Assembly: GCA_945873145.1 (NCBI GenBank)
Contig: CAMCBZ010000012.1
Span: 1-64,000 of the forward strand
Source: an uncultured Prevotella sp.
GTDB lineage: Bacteria; Bacteroidota; Bacteroidia; Bacteroidales; Bacteroidaceae
Reading direction: 5' to 3'
DNA: 64,000 bases
Shown: positions 35,201-44,969 of the stretch, in pieces
Layout of the letters: each line of letters starts with the position of its first letter
Numbering within the stretch: the first letter of the stretch is position 1
Program-made: the position numbers and the translations under genes
Notes under the pieces: generated by a model
Told to the model about the DNA's origin: nothing
What the model saw: the letters and a program-made list of their open reading frames with translations, nothing else
Database searches by the model: none

Positions 35201-35672
35201 GGTGTGGAGATAGTCGATAAGACTCTTTCTGAAAACGTTGCATACACCGAAGCGCACGCTCATGATAGTCATAGAACTCTTTGTTAAAAGACTCGCGTTG
35301 ACACAAACGCATCAACAGCACATCAGAAATGAGTATCTCTATCTGATTATCGGTTAGCTTGGGTACCTGTTTCAACAGTTTCCAAGCATCTTTATATTTC
35401 ATTCTTGCAATGTCAACAAAAGCAAGATTGTTATAAGCCTCAGCAGCGCCGTCACTCTTACTGTCAGCTTCATTCAGAGCTCGTCGTGCATATACTTCTG
35501 CAGAGTCTAGATTGCGATAATGCCAAGCATAGGACTTCTCATTGAGACGGTCTATCCGTTCTTGCTTCTTCCCGGAGCAAGAATATAGTATTGGCAGCAA
35601 AATGACAAGCGCCAACATTTCTACCCAAAGCCTATAGACCGGCTTTTTTATTGTGTTTAGCAGACAGATCAT
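32250..35672 (-). CDS. Large TPR sensor histidine kinase, DUF5112/DUF5113-type
   Basis: A 1140-residue inner-membrane sensor. From the N-terminus: hydrophobic segment with a lipobox-like LYSC (Cys32), a periplasmic TPR-like region (about 40-400), a membrane segment (407-430), a cytoplasmic coiled region, and a HATPase domain (about 565-712) with N-box TIADNARKFS, G1 EDNGPGM and G2 GGHGFGLKNC. Unusually it continues: a second signal-like membrane segment (717-733), a short TPR-like stretch, another membrane segment (840-862) and a 280-residue C-terminal cytoplasmic part. I see no H-box of the HELRTPL type, so the phospho-acceptor is uncertain. The ATG at 35672 is chosen because TATTTTTG lies just upstream; the TTG at 35702 precedes that box. 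First gene of the operon. Confidence 0.85.
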   Translation of the reverse strand: MICLLNTIKKPVYRLWVEMLALVILLPILYSCSGKKQERIDRLNEKSYAWHYRNLDSAEVYARRALNEADSKSDGAAEAYNNLAFVDIARMKYKDAWKLLKQVPKLTDNQIEILISDVLLMRLCQRESFNKEFYDYHERALRCMQRFQKESYRLSPHQQSRLLYAQSEFQIVSSIYYYYVGLNQQAAQAIQDMSSWNQLIQDTAQYINYCYNIGAGGIISGGTKQDIAQSEFDYLIQAYVLAQRCDMPFWEAQALQSISEHLQDSGVRRLLMRNNVPAFKYLNTDDMSDSLLAGNLALRALQIFTAYGDVYQVAGANRTLAECYWYIHDYRSALICLQRALSIKAVHQAPDLVASIRERMSLVYSAVDDKANSDRNRNIYLDIQERTRQDRQLEARASQLNHSSQQLNVMLAAVVLMIFVFVVLLFVFDAKRRKSDRDFSLDTLLEPLRNWQSRNEEHNILMNENINEMKEKLAVGKLHLRQYKRRNLDARAKVQLVNSILPFIDRMVYVVHQLKQEKESQQKGRDAEWKKRNYDYLMEITDSINDYNSVLTQWIQMRQGEVSLKIESFDLQDLFDMVERSRTSFRIKGIDLQVKPTDLKVKADKTLTLFMINTIADNARKFSDEGGVVKVEAKGMPDYVEISVEDNGPGMTEDKLSHIFDCTYTGGHGFGLKNCNGIIQKYKKMSRIFSVAAIGAESELGKGTRVFFRLPYGFRRALTLLLLLFTTLLSAFSTPSAPRRGYANESQAAVYADSTYYCNIRGEYGRALRFADSCRAVLSPSDTAILLDVSNETAVAALALHKWKLYEKSNSVYTRLFRQTSADSSLPDYVRTMQRSENNKTVAIILLVLLLLTILPAYYFLYYRHLLDYQSCIDRIRKMNQLLTSDLSDEQKLKGIDHLADFASFDLSEEQLSKLTNIVQTVRQAELDAMQGQLRQADDLEFAEDDLRRLNLETARLHVSNSVLDNCLSAFKHETMYYPSRIRQLVQESPDSIDDIAEVVDYYHDLYVVLAQQAMRQVPPIRLDDEMVDYFFDLLTDVNDKKMPAVVSKALDDGYLKMQCLLRQRHDDEETCRALFTPYTPDVRFLLCRQIVREMGEATNQRACGLNAHVHKEGTLIEAVMPGRMNDRCQLAIKNNHISI

Positions 35673-35691
35673 ACATTTGTATCTCTCCTTG

Positions 35692-35699
35692 CAAAAATA
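35692..35699 (-). promoter_or_regulatory. -7 box of the kinase-peptidase operon
   Basis: TATTTTTG on the minus strand, 19 nt before the kinase ATG. The -33 element is not clear. Confidence 0.5.
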
Positions 35700-35793
35700 C
35701 AATTATTTTTTGAAAAGAAAAAGAAAATACTGAAAATTGACTCATACCTGTAAATTATTTGCCTTCTAAGCGTCTATTCTAAGTTTTTATTGC

Positions 35794-35801
35794 TATTTTT
35801 G
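35794..35801 (+). promoter_or_regulatory. -7 box of the LacI-family gene
   Basis: TATTTTTG on the plus strand, 16 nt before the ATG at 35818. It is divergent from the kinase operon promoter 94 nt away. Confidence 0.5.
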
Positions 35802-35817
35802 CAACAACATATATAAT

Positions 35818-36891
35818 ATGAGCATGACCAATAGTAAAATTAGAATAAAGGATATCGCAGAGCGTGCAGGAGTGTCGGTGGGAACCGTGGACAGAGTTCT
35901 GCACAAAAGACCTAATGTATCACCCTCTGCCAAAGCGAAGGTAGAGAAGGCATTAGAGGAAATGAATTATCAGCCAAATATGTATGCCTCAGCATTGGCA
36001 TACAACAAGACATATACCTTTCATGTCATCATCCCACAGCACGAACAAATTGCCTATTGGGAGGAAATTGAAGAAGGTGTCAAGAATGCGCAAGAAGCAC
36101 GTCGGGATTTTCACATCTCTGCAGAGATCCATCACTATGAACGCTTTAATGCCAAATCATTCGAGGAAACTACAGAAACTTGTCTCCAAGCCAAACCAGA
36201 CGGTGTGGTCATAGTGCCGGCTGATTTGGAAAATACACGGGCTTTTACTGATCAGCTCCATGCCAACAACATCCCCTTTGTCATGCTTGACTCGTATATG
36301 CCTGACCTGAAACCACTGTCGTTTTTCGGTCAAGACTCTTTTGCCAGTGGCTATTTTGCAGCACGGATGCTGATGCTCATCGCTGCAAATGAGAAGCAAA
36401 TCGTGCTGATGAAATTTACGAAGAATGGACATGTTGCCAGTAAGCAGCAAGACAATCGAGAAGTGGGTTTCAGACATTATATGCACGACCACTTCCCCGA
36501 AACAGAGATCATAGAATTCGAGGTGCCCTTGGATGGTACCAGAAGCCTGTATGACAAACAGATGGAAGCTTTATTTCAAGCTCATCCAAATATCCATCAT
36601 TGCATCACCTTGGGTTCTAAGGCCCATATCATGGGCGACTTTCTGTTGCGCACCAATCGGCGTGACGTACAGATTATGGGATACGATATGGTAGGCAAAA
36701 ACGCCGATTGTCTCAGACGTGGCAGCGTATCCTTTCTCATAGCCCAGCATGCTTTTCTCCAAGGCTATTCTTGTATTGACACTCTCTTCCAAGCCATCGT
36801 ACTGAAGAAAGAAGTCAATCCTATCAATTACATGCCAATAGAATTGCTTAGCAAAGAGAATGTGGACTTCTATAGGCGCACGCAACTTTAA
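35818..36891 (+). CDS. LacI-family transcriptional regulator
   Basis: A 357-residue DNA-binding repressor or activator. The N-terminal HTH (IRIKDIAERAGVSVGTVDRVLHKRPNVS, about residues 8-35) and hinge are typical, followed by a periplasmic-binding-protein-like effector domain (about 67-345). VGTVDRVLHKRP in place of VSTVSRVLNG is the form seen in many Bacteroidota members of this group. The effector is expected to be a sugar or sugar-like molecule. It is 27 nt upstream of an NhaC antiporter gene with no terminator between, so the two are probably co-transcribed. Confidence 0.93.
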   Translation: MSMTNSKIRIKDIAERAGVSVGTVDRVLHKRPNVSPSAKAKVEKALEEMNYQPNMYASALAYNKTYTFHVIIPQHEQIAYWEEIEEGVKNAQEARRDFHISAEIHHYERFNAKSFEETTETCLQAKPDGVVIVPADLENTRAFTDQLHANNIPFVMLDSYMPDLKPLSFFGQDSFASGYFAARMLMLIAANEKQIVLMKFTKNGHVASKQQDNREVGFRHYMHDHFPETEIIEFEVPLDGTRSLYDKQMEALFQAHPNIHHCITLGSKAHIMGDFLLRTNRRDVQIMGYDMVGKNADCLRRGSVSFLIAQHAFLQGYSCIDTLFQAIVLKKEVNPINYMPIELLSKENVDFYRRTQL

Positions 36892-36918
36892 AAAGGAAAA
36901 ACGTTCATATTGCATATT

Positions 36919-38214
36919 ATGAGCTTGATTAACAAAACAAACGCAAAAGGATTGCTGGCACTATCACCACTCATAGTTTTCATCCTGCTCTATCTTATCT
37001 TGAGCATTGTTGCAGGAGACTTCTACAAAGTGCCTATGACAGTGGTCTTTATGATCGCCAGCATCTATGCTATCGCCATATCTGGAGGCTTTCCATTGCG
37101 CAAACGCATCGACATCTTTAGCAGAGGAGCAAGCAGTGATAATCTGATGCTGATGCTTTGGATCTATGTTTTGGCCGGGGCTTTTGCCTCATCTGCCAAA
37201 AGCATGGGGGCCATTGATGCTACCGTGGGTGCCACATTGAGCATTTTACCTTCCAGTTTAGTTCTTCCCGGATTGTTTGTGGCAGCATGTTTTATCTCTA
37301 CTGCTATAGGAACAAGTGTCGGTACAGTGGTGGCCCTTGTACCGATCGCAGCCGGTGTCGCTCAACAGACTGGCAGCAGTCTGCCCTTGTTAACGGCAAT
37401 CATCGTTGGTGGTGCTTACTTTGGCGACAATCTCTCGTTTATTTCCGACACCACTGTTGTCGCCACCCAAACCCAAGGTTGCAAGATGAGCGATAAGTTC
37501 CGTGTGAATGTGCAGATTGCCACACCTGCCGCTATTCTAATGCTGATTATCTATACCTTCATGGGACAGGGTGTCGTTGCACCGGCACATGCTTCAACTG
37601 TTAACTTTGTCAAAGTGATACCTTATCTGATGGTGATCATTCTTGCCATCATAGGTATGAATGTCATGGCCGTGCTCGTCATCGGCTCACTTGCCTGCGG
37701 CATCATCGGCATGATCGACGGCAGTTATGACTTCTTTGCCTGGCTGATAGCTATGGGTAAAGGTATAAGCGGCATGGGAGAGTTGATCATGGTCGCCATG
37801 ATGGCCGGCGGAATGTTGGAAATTATCAGAGAGAATGGAGGCATCGACTTTATTATCAACAAGTTCACCTCACACGTGCATACCAAACGAGGCGCTGAAT
37901 TCGCAACGGCCGCATTGGTGAGCTTTGTCAATATCTGTACAGCCAATAACACGATTGCTATACTCACCATTGGCGACATTGCCAAGAAATTAGGGGATCG
38001 CTTTGGTGTTGACAACAGAAAGAATGCCAGCATCCTTGATACTTTCTCCTGTACCATCCAGGGCTTGCTTCCTTATGGCGTACAAATGCTTTTGGCTGCA
38101 GGTTTGGCAGGCTGTAGTCCTATGCAGATTCTTCCGTATCTTTATTATCCTATGGCTTTAGGTGTAGCAGGTATTCTTGCCATCGCATTACGCTTCCCCA
38201 AGCAATACTCTTAA
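36919..38214 (+). CDS. NhaC-family Na+/H+ antiporter-like transporter
   Basis: A 431-residue polytopic inner-membrane protein, about 11-12 hydrophobic segments, of the NhaC/ion-transporter superfamily. Typical pieces are the ISTAIGTSVGTVVALVPIA loop, GGAYFGDNLSFISDTT with its conserved acidic and hydroxyl residues, and NICTANNTIAI in the second half. Members exchange Na+ for H+ or carry organic acids or amino acids with Na+. ATG at 36919 is preferred over the TTG at 36910. It lies between a LacI regulator (27 nt) and an unknown gene (12 nt). Confidence 0.9.
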   Translation: MSLINKTNAKGLLALSPLIVFILLYLILSIVAGDFYKVPMTVVFMIASIYAIAISGGFPLRKRIDIFSRGASSDNLMLMLWIYVLAGAFASSAKSMGAIDATVGATLSILPSSLVLPGLFVAACFISTAIGTSVGTVVALVPIAAGVAQQTGSSLPLLTAIIVGGAYFGDNLSFISDTTVVATQTQGCKMSDKFRVNVQIATPAAILMLIIYTFMGQGVVAPAHASTVNFVKVIPYLMVIILAIIGMNVMAVLVIGSLACGIIGMIDGSYDFFAWLIAMGKGISGMGELIMVAMMAGGMLEIIRENGGIDFIINKFTSHVHTKRGAEFATAALVSFVNICTANNTIAILTIGDIAKKLGDRFGVDNRKNASILDTFSCTIQGLLPYGVQMLLAAGLAGCSPMQILPYLYYPMALGVAGILAIALRFPKQYS

Positions 38215-38226
38215 CTCGTTTGTGAA

Positions 38227-39018
38227 ATGGATGTCATCACACGTAATTTCTTTCGACTGATCCGTTCGGGATCTCTCAACGAGCAGGAGCCTATGGAGCC
38301 GATGTCCGCCTTTAAATGGCAACGTCTGTTCCAAATGGTTCAGACTCAGCATGTAGAGGCCTCAACGCTGAAGGGAATTGCCAATCATCATGAAGATGAG
38401 ATGATGAATATACCTCAGGAACTCACTGATGCCTTGAATTCGTCCATTCACCAGCAACCTAAGGCTCAGCTGAGCAACCGTTTTCTCAACTATCGTCTGC
38501 AAAAAATCATCAACAGCGAATATCATGCTATCGATACAAATATAGAAGCGGTGGAACTGTTGAGAATCATCGTCAACAATGTCTCGTCAATGCTCAACAA
38601 AGGCATTATGTTAGGTGGGCTTATACAATTAGGCAGTTTTCTAAGAACAAAGGGAGACAAGGTAGACTTCGTGAAATTGGAACGCTGGCTAAGTAAACTT
38701 CATATCCGTCGCATGGCACAATTGCAAGGTAGCATGCTCATGGCTGTGTTCCAGTTTGAGCAGGACGAATTGCCTTTTGTCGAGCATGTGGAGTCCTCGG
38801 CCTATAAGCTCGTCATGCGGTCGGTTCACCATACAGTAAGCGACACAGCGGAAGAATGGCATTTCAGACAGGGCAAAGCTGGCTTCGTTCAGAACAACTC
38901 TTCTTTACTTCGTCGCAACCTGCGCCGTGGGCTCTGCTATGTAGTTTATGCCCCTATAGAGACGGTCAGCAATTTCTTCCATAACTTCGCCCGCTCTCTG
39001 CAGGAAATTGAAGAATAA
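38227..39018 (+). CDS. Uncharacterised protein, possible remnant of nucleotidyltransferase family
   Basis: A 263-residue soluble protein without signal peptide or recognised motif. The N-terminus (FFRLIRSG, then KWQRLFQMVQTQHVEASTLKGIA) and the segment LIQLGSFLRTKGDKVDFVKLERWLSKL resemble the flanking parts of the NTP_transf_5 family common in this phylum, but the catalytic stretch with GS and paired aspartates that should lie between them is not there. The resemblance is from memory of the family pattern and is weak. The gene follows nhaC-like by 12 nt and is probably part of the same transcript. Confidence 0.7.
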   Translation: MDVITRNFFRLIRSGSLNEQEPMEPMSAFKWQRLFQMVQTQHVEASTLKGIANHHEDEMMNIPQELTDALNSSIHQQPKAQLSNRFLNYRLQKIINSEYHAIDTNIEAVELLRIIVNNVSSMLNKGIMLGGLIQLGSFLRTKGDKVDFVKLERWLSKLHIRRMAQLQGSMLMAVFQFEQDELPFVEHVESSAYKLVMRSVHHTVSDTAEEWHFRQGKAGFVQNNSSLLRRNLRRGLCYVVYAPIETVSNFFHNFARSLQEIEE

Positions 39019-39120
39019 ACTGTAGAGGACAGCGATACAAAATATATATAGGAGACATCTGCTGCTCTTAATTATTTTTAATTATTAAATGATGTCATAC
39101 GCGATAAGGAAACTTTTCGC

Positions 39121-39128
39121 TAATTTTG
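39121..39128 (+). promoter_or_regulatory. -7 box of the GH25 gene, nearly leaderless
   Basis: TAATTTTG ends 5 nt before the ATG at 39134. Transcription would start within a few bases of the start codon. Confidence 0.5.
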
Positions 39129-39133
39129 CATAT

Positions 39134-39823
39134 ATGAATCGTTTCATTATTTGCATCATGGCTCTTTTCGCATCCTTGAGCATACATGCTCAAAACTATG
39201 TGGAATGCGAAGATACGTGTAGTCACATACATGGCATTGACTTGAGTCACTATCAAGGTAATGTGTTTTGGGAGACTATTGGAACTTCCAAAATGGCCTA
39301 CGTGTATCTAAAGGCTTCAGAAGGCGGAAGCCGTATTGACAGCAAATACAAACAAAACATAGACCTTGCCCACCGTTACGGTCTGAAGGTAGGGTCCTAC
39401 CATTTCTATCGTCCTAACATTCCCCAACAGACACAGCTTGAGAACTTCAAGACACAATGTCGGCCTGGAGATCAGGATCTTATACCTATGGTAGACGTGG
39501 AAACAAGAAGCGGACTTTCTGTTCAAGCATTTCAAGATTCGCTTTTTCTCTTCCTTCATCTCATGGAAAAGGCCTACAAGCAAAAACCTCTTATCTACAC
39601 AGGAGCCAACTTCTATGACAACAACCTGTTAGGAAAGTTGAGGGATTACAAGGTGATGATTGCTCAATACACCAAAAGAACACCTGTGCTGAAAGACGAT
39701 CTCGATTACATCATGTGGCAGTACACTGGTAAAGGTCATCTCAATGGCATCAACGGATATGTCGACAAGAGCCGGTTCATGGGAAAACATAAACTCAGAG
39801 AAATTAGGTTCCGACACCGTTAG
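39134..39823 (+). CDS. GH25 lysozyme-family glycoside hydrolase
   Basis: A 229-residue exported muramidase (signal peptide MNRFIICIMALFASLSIHA, then QNY). GH25 enzymes cut the bond between N-acetylmuramic acid and N-acetylglucosamine. The first catalytic region is GIDLSHYQGNV, YVYLKASEG follows, and the DxE motif is in PMVDVET; the C-terminal strand shows IMWQYTGKG. The ATG at 39134 starts the signal peptide exactly; the earlier ATG at 39089 would add 15 residues and place the promoter inside the gene. It may act in own cell-wall turnover or against other bacteria. Confidence 0.92.
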   Translation: MNRFIICIMALFASLSIHAQNYVECEDTCSHIHGIDLSHYQGNVFWETIGTSKMAYVYLKASEGGSRIDSKYKQNIDLAHRYGLKVGSYHFYRPNIPQQTQLENFKTQCRPGDQDLIPMVDVETRSGLSVQAFQDSLFLFLHLMEKAYKQKPLIYTGANFYDNNLLGKLRDYKVMIAQYTKRTPVLKDDLDYIMWQYTGKGHLNGINGYVDKSRFMGKHKLREIRFRHR

Positions 39824-39872
39824 TAGAAGACAGATAGAATTTTAACGTTAAAATCTAAACATACTTTTCATT

Positions 39873-41147
39873 ATGGCTATTATAAAATGTCCCGAATGTG
39901 GGCGACAAATCAGTGACAAAGCTCCCGCATGTCCAAACTGTGGTGTCCCCATTGCCGGTAAAATCGTAAGATGCCCTCAATGTGGTGAAATCTATTTCAA
40001 AGATCAGGAGATGTGCCCCAATTGCCATCATCTCACTCCACGTGGAGAAACGTTGGTACAAGGGCAAGTTGGAAACATATCCTTTGACAATAACCGTGAT
40101 TCACAACCGCAGAGTAGCTCAAGCTCTCAGACTTCTGAAAAACAACTAAACGAAACGAGAAAGCCACAACCTCCTACTCCCCCGAAGGCAAATAATAGCT
40201 ATCAGAGAGCAGAGGCAAGAGATGCTCAGCGCGTTGTTCCTCCCACATCTTCAGACCATCGCCAAAAGCCTGAAGCTCCAAAGAAAAGTCATAGCGCGCT
40301 CATTATAGGTCTCATTCTTGCCGTATTGGCTTGCGGTATATGCTTCTACTTCTATAATAATAGCAAGAGTTCAAAAGAAGAAGAGGCTTATGAATTTGCC
40401 ATGAAGAGCGATGACCCTACTGTCCTGCAGACTTATCTTGATACCAATCCGGATGCACCCGAAGCACACCGTGACTCTGTCGAAGCAAAACTCGAGAGTT
40501 TAAAACAGACCGACATCGATTGGACCAATGCTGTCGTCAGTGGCTCCCGCACTGCTTTAGAGGACTACCTGACCAAGCACCCAAATTCAGAGCATAAAGC
40601 TGACGCTCTTCACAAGATAGACTCTTTAGACTGGATTGATGCCACAAACGGCAACTCTGAGCAGTCCTATACGACCTATCTGAACGAGCATGCCAATGGT
40701 GAGCACGTTGACCAAGCTAACAATGCGCTGAAGTTGCTCAAGGCTAAAACTGTGCAACCTGAGGAGAAAGCAATGGTCAGTGCTGTATTCCGTCATTTCT
40801 TCCAGGCTATCAACGCTAAGAACGAAGATGGCTTGACCGCTACCGTGGCACCACTCATGTCTAACTTCCTCGGGAAGACAGACGCAACCAAGGCAGATGT
40901 TGCCGTTTTCTTGAGCAAGATATATAAAGATGATATCTCGAACATGAATTGGCATATCAATAACGACTATAAGATTAGCAAGAAGGAAGTCGGGGATGAA
41001 GAATATCAATATAACACAACTTTCTCTGCCATTCAGAAAGTCGACAAGACCGATGGTACTTCTACAAGTACCCGCTTCAATATCAAGGCCACTATAGGAC
41101 CAGATGGCCTGATCTCATCCATGTCCATGACAAAGATATTGGAATAG
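39873..41147 (+). CDS. Zinc-ribbon, single-pass membrane protein
   Basis: A 424-residue protein with two N-terminal zinc ribbons (Cys6, Cys9, Cys20, Cys23 and Cys34, Cys37, Cys48, Cys51), a Pro/Ser/Gln-rich linker (about 65-140), one membrane segment (ALIIGLILAVLACGICFYFY, about 142-161) and a C-terminal domain outside the cytoplasm. That part begins with short helical repeats containing YLDTNPDAPEAH and YLTKHPNSEHKA, and ends with an NTF2-like or DUF-type domain (about 300-424). The layout suggests a membrane sensor or assembly factor; no specific function can be named. A terminator follows at 41170. Confidence 0.82.
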   Translation: MAIIKCPECGRQISDKAPACPNCGVPIAGKIVRCPQCGEIYFKDQEMCPNCHHLTPRGETLVQGQVGNISFDNNRDSQPQSSSSSQTSEKQLNETRKPQPPTPPKANNSYQRAEARDAQRVVPPTSSDHRQKPEAPKKSHSALIIGLILAVLACGICFYFYNNSKSSKEEEAYEFAMKSDDPTVLQTYLDTNPDAPEAHRDSVEAKLESLKQTDIDWTNAVVSGSRTALEDYLTKHPNSEHKADALHKIDSLDWIDATNGNSEQSYTTYLNEHANGEHVDQANNALKLLKAKTVQPEEKAMVSAVFRHFFQAINAKNEDGLTATVAPLMSNFLGKTDATKADVAVFLSKIYKDDISNMNWHINNDYKISKKEVGDEEYQYNTTFSAIQKVDKTDGTSTSTRFNIKATIGPDGLISSMSMTKILE

Positions 41148-41169
41148 GAACATATATTAATGACTATAC

Positions 41170-41206
41170 AGAGGCTATCATCTATTTGGTGATAGCCTCT
41201 TTTTTA
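41170..41206 (+). terminator. Terminator after the zinc-ribbon gene
   Basis: GAGGCTATC (41171-41179) pairs with GATAGCCTC (41191-41199), followed by TTTTTTA. Confidence 0.88.
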
Positions 41207-41330
41207 TTACCGTTCTCTTCTTAAAGACAAGCCACATTTGACCAAGGGATTGGGTAACGTTGTGTACTTTCATCGCCTTCGCCAAATTGTTAAATTCCGT
41301 ATTATCAACAACAAAGTCACATTATTTTTG

Positions 41331-41338
41331 TACCTTTG
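41331..41338 (+). promoter_or_regulatory. -7 box of the ABC-F gene
   Basis: TACCTTTG, 42 nt before the ATG at 41381. No convincing TTTG at -33. Confidence 0.5.
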
Positions 41339-41368
41339 CAAGGTATTTTAGATCATCCACAATAATAA

Positions 41369-43009
<1,641 letters not shown>

Positions 43010-43071
43010 AATGGCAGTATATGTCCATTCGGCACATTTTTTGCAAAGCTTTCATTAAAAAACATTTTATC

Positions 43072-43719
43072 ATGGAAGAAAAGAAAAACGATCAAATCGA
43101 AAGAGACATAAAAGTCGAAGGTGCTGAAAGCAAAGTTGCCAAAGAGAGTCACGATAGTGAGAAGCAGGAAACTGCTTCCACTGACTCAAAAGAGCAAGAG
43201 AATAACACTCACGAGGACCACCAGAGCAAGCACGACAATAATAAGGAGAACGAGCAGACTAAGAAAGAGGAGAAAGACCCCCTGGCGGAGGCTCAAAAGG
43301 AAATCGAAGAGCTCAAAGATCGCTATCTTCGCACAGCTGCTGAGTTCGACAATTATAAGAAGCGCACATTGCGTGAAAAAGCCGATCTCATTCTCAATGG
43401 CGGTGTGAAGACAGTGACCGCTATTCTGCCCGTTCTTGATGACTTTGAGCGTGCCATCGCTGACAAGAGTGAAGACCCTAAAGTCATTAAAGAAGGAGTG
43501 CAGATGATCTTCAACAAATTCGTTAAGACGCTGGAAAGTCTCGGCGTCAAGAAAATCGACACCAAAGACCAGGACTTCAATACCGACTACCATGAGGCTG
43601 TAGCTATGGTTCCTGGTATGGGAGATGACAAGAAGGGCAAAGTGATCGACTGCGTACAGACGGGCTATACCATGAACGACAAAGTCATTCGCCATGCCAA
43701 AGTAGCAGTAGGACAATAA
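43072..43719 (+). CDS. grpE: Nucleotide exchange factor GrpE
   Basis: A 215-residue cochaperone that releases ADP from DnaK. The N-terminal 75 residues are low-complexity Lys/Glu/Asn-rich, longer than in E. coli. The dimerising coiled coil (about 75-115) contains EIEELKDRYLRTAAEFDNYKKR, the typical GrpE entry, and the beta-wing region holds DFNTDYHEAVAMVPG and GYTMNDKVIRHAKVAVG. The ATG at 43072 is chosen; the frame upstream to 43021 lacks homology. It is 30 nt before dnaJ in the usual chaperone pair. No dnaK is present in the window. Confidence 0.95.
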   Translation: MEEKKNDQIERDIKVEGAESKVAKESHDSEKQETASTDSKEQENNTHEDHQSKHDNNKENEQTKKEEKDPLAEAQKEIEELKDRYLRTAAEFDNYKKRTLREKADLILNGGVKTVTAILPVLDDFERAIADKSEDPKVIKEGVQMIFNKFVKTLESLGVKKIDTKDQDFNTDYHEAVAMVPGMGDDKKGKVIDCVQTGYTMNDKVIRHAKVAVGQ

Positions 43720-43749
43720 TTTGTTGAAGTATCGACAAGACACAAGACA

Positions 43750-44916
43750 ATGGAAAAAAGAGATTACTACGAAGTACTTGGCGTAAGCCGTGATGCATCG
43801 GAAGATGAAATCAAGATGGCCTACCGCAAATTGGCCATCAAATATCACCCCGACCGCAATCCAGGTAATAAAGAAGCTGAGGAGAAATTTAAAGAGGCTG
43901 CCGAGGCCTACGAAGTATTGCACGATCCTCAGAAAAGACAACAATACGATCAGTTTGGCTTCGATGGTCCACAAGGCAGTGGCTTTGGTGGCTTCAGTGG
44001 AGGAGGTATGGACATGGACGACATCTTCTCTATGTTCGGCGATATCTTTGGCGGTCATTCTGGCTTTGGAGGATTTGGTGGCTTCGGCGGTGGCGGTCAG
44101 CGTCAGCAACAACGCGTTTACCGTGGCTCAGATTTGAGGCTGAAGGTCAAACTCTCTCTCCAAGATATTGCAAGCGGAGTAACCAAGAAATTCAAGGTCA
44201 AGAAAGATGTGACTTGTACAGCTTGTCATGGAACAGGAGCCGCCAACGGTGCTAAGCCAGAGACATGTCCTACTTGTCACGGTTCCGGTGTTGTCGCTCG
44301 TACCGTACGCTCCATGTTCGGCATGATGACCACACAAAGCGAATGTCCAACCTGTCATGGCGAAGGCACTGTCATCAAAGACAAGTGCAAGGAATGCAAC
44401 GGATCCGGTGTCGTCAAAGGCGAGGAAGTGGTAGAGATCAACATTCCGGCAGGCATCGAAGACGGCATGGTTCTCAACGTTCATGGTAAGGGCAACGCTG
44501 CTCCACACAACGGTATCAATGGAGACATCCAAGTCTTCATAGAGGAAGAGAAGGACAGTACCTTTATCAGAGATAAGCAAGACATTATCTATAACCTACT
44601 TCTTGACTTCCCCACTGCTGCCTTAGGCGGAGAGGTAGAGATACCGACTATCAGTGGAAACAATATAAAGATGAAAGTAGCACCTGGCACTCAACCAGGC
44701 ATGAGTACACGACTGAGAGGCAAAGGACTTCCCGCTCTGAAAGGCTATGGCACCGGTACAGGTGACTTGGTTGTGAACATGAGTGTCTATGTTCCTAAAA
44801 CACTTACAAAAGATGAGCGCAAAGCTATTGAAGAACTACGCGACAGCGAAAACTTCAAGGGCGACACATCGACGAAGAAAAACATCTTTGAAAAATTCAA
44901 AAGTTACTTCAATTAA
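43750..44916 (+). CDS. dnaJ: Chaperone DnaJ
   Basis: A 388-residue type I Hsp40 that delivers substrates to DnaK and stimulates its ATPase. J domain at residues 4-70 with the HPD motif in [10 protein letters not shown]; a Gly/Phe-rich region follows (about 76-118); then four zinc-binding repeats CxxCxGxG ([32 protein letters not shown]) and the C-terminal peptide-binding beta domains. Co-transcribed with grpE, with a terminator directly after. No HrcA/CIRCE inverted repeat was seen upstream of grpE. Confidence 0.97.
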   Translation: MEKRDYYEVLGVSRDASEDEIKMAYRKLAIKYHPDRNPGNKEAEEKFKEAAEAYEVLHDPQKRQQYDQFGFDGPQGSGFGGFSGGGMDMDDIFSMFGDIFGGHSGFGGFGGFGGGGQRQQQRVYRGSDLRLKVKLSLQDIASGVTKKFKVKKDVTCTACHGTGAANGAKPETCPTCHGSGVVARTVRSMFGMMTTQSECPTCHGEGTVIKDKCKECNGSGVVKGEEVVEINIPAGIEDGMVLNVHGKGNAAPHNGINGDIQVFIEEEKDSTFIRDKQDIIYNLLLDFPTAALGGEVEIPTISGNNIKMKVAPGTQPGMSTRLRGKGLPALKGYGTGTGDLVVNMSVYVPKTLTKDERKAIEELRDSENFKGDTSTKKNIFEKFKSYFN

Positions 44917-44924
44917 TCCATAAC

Positions 44925-44957
44925 AATCCCTCCTGGCAACGGGAGGGATTATTTTTA
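44925..44957 (+). terminator. Terminator after dnaJ
   Basis: AATCCCTCC (44925-44933) pairs with GGGAGGGATT (44941-44950), followed by ATTTTTAT. It ends 13 nt before the folC start. Confidence 0.85.
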
Positions 44958-44969
44958 TATCCCTTGACG

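Noticed and set aside
35673..35702. TTG start at 35702 for the sensor kinase
   Set aside because: It lies upstream of, and overlaps, the TATTTTTG box; ATG 35672 starts directly before the membrane signal.
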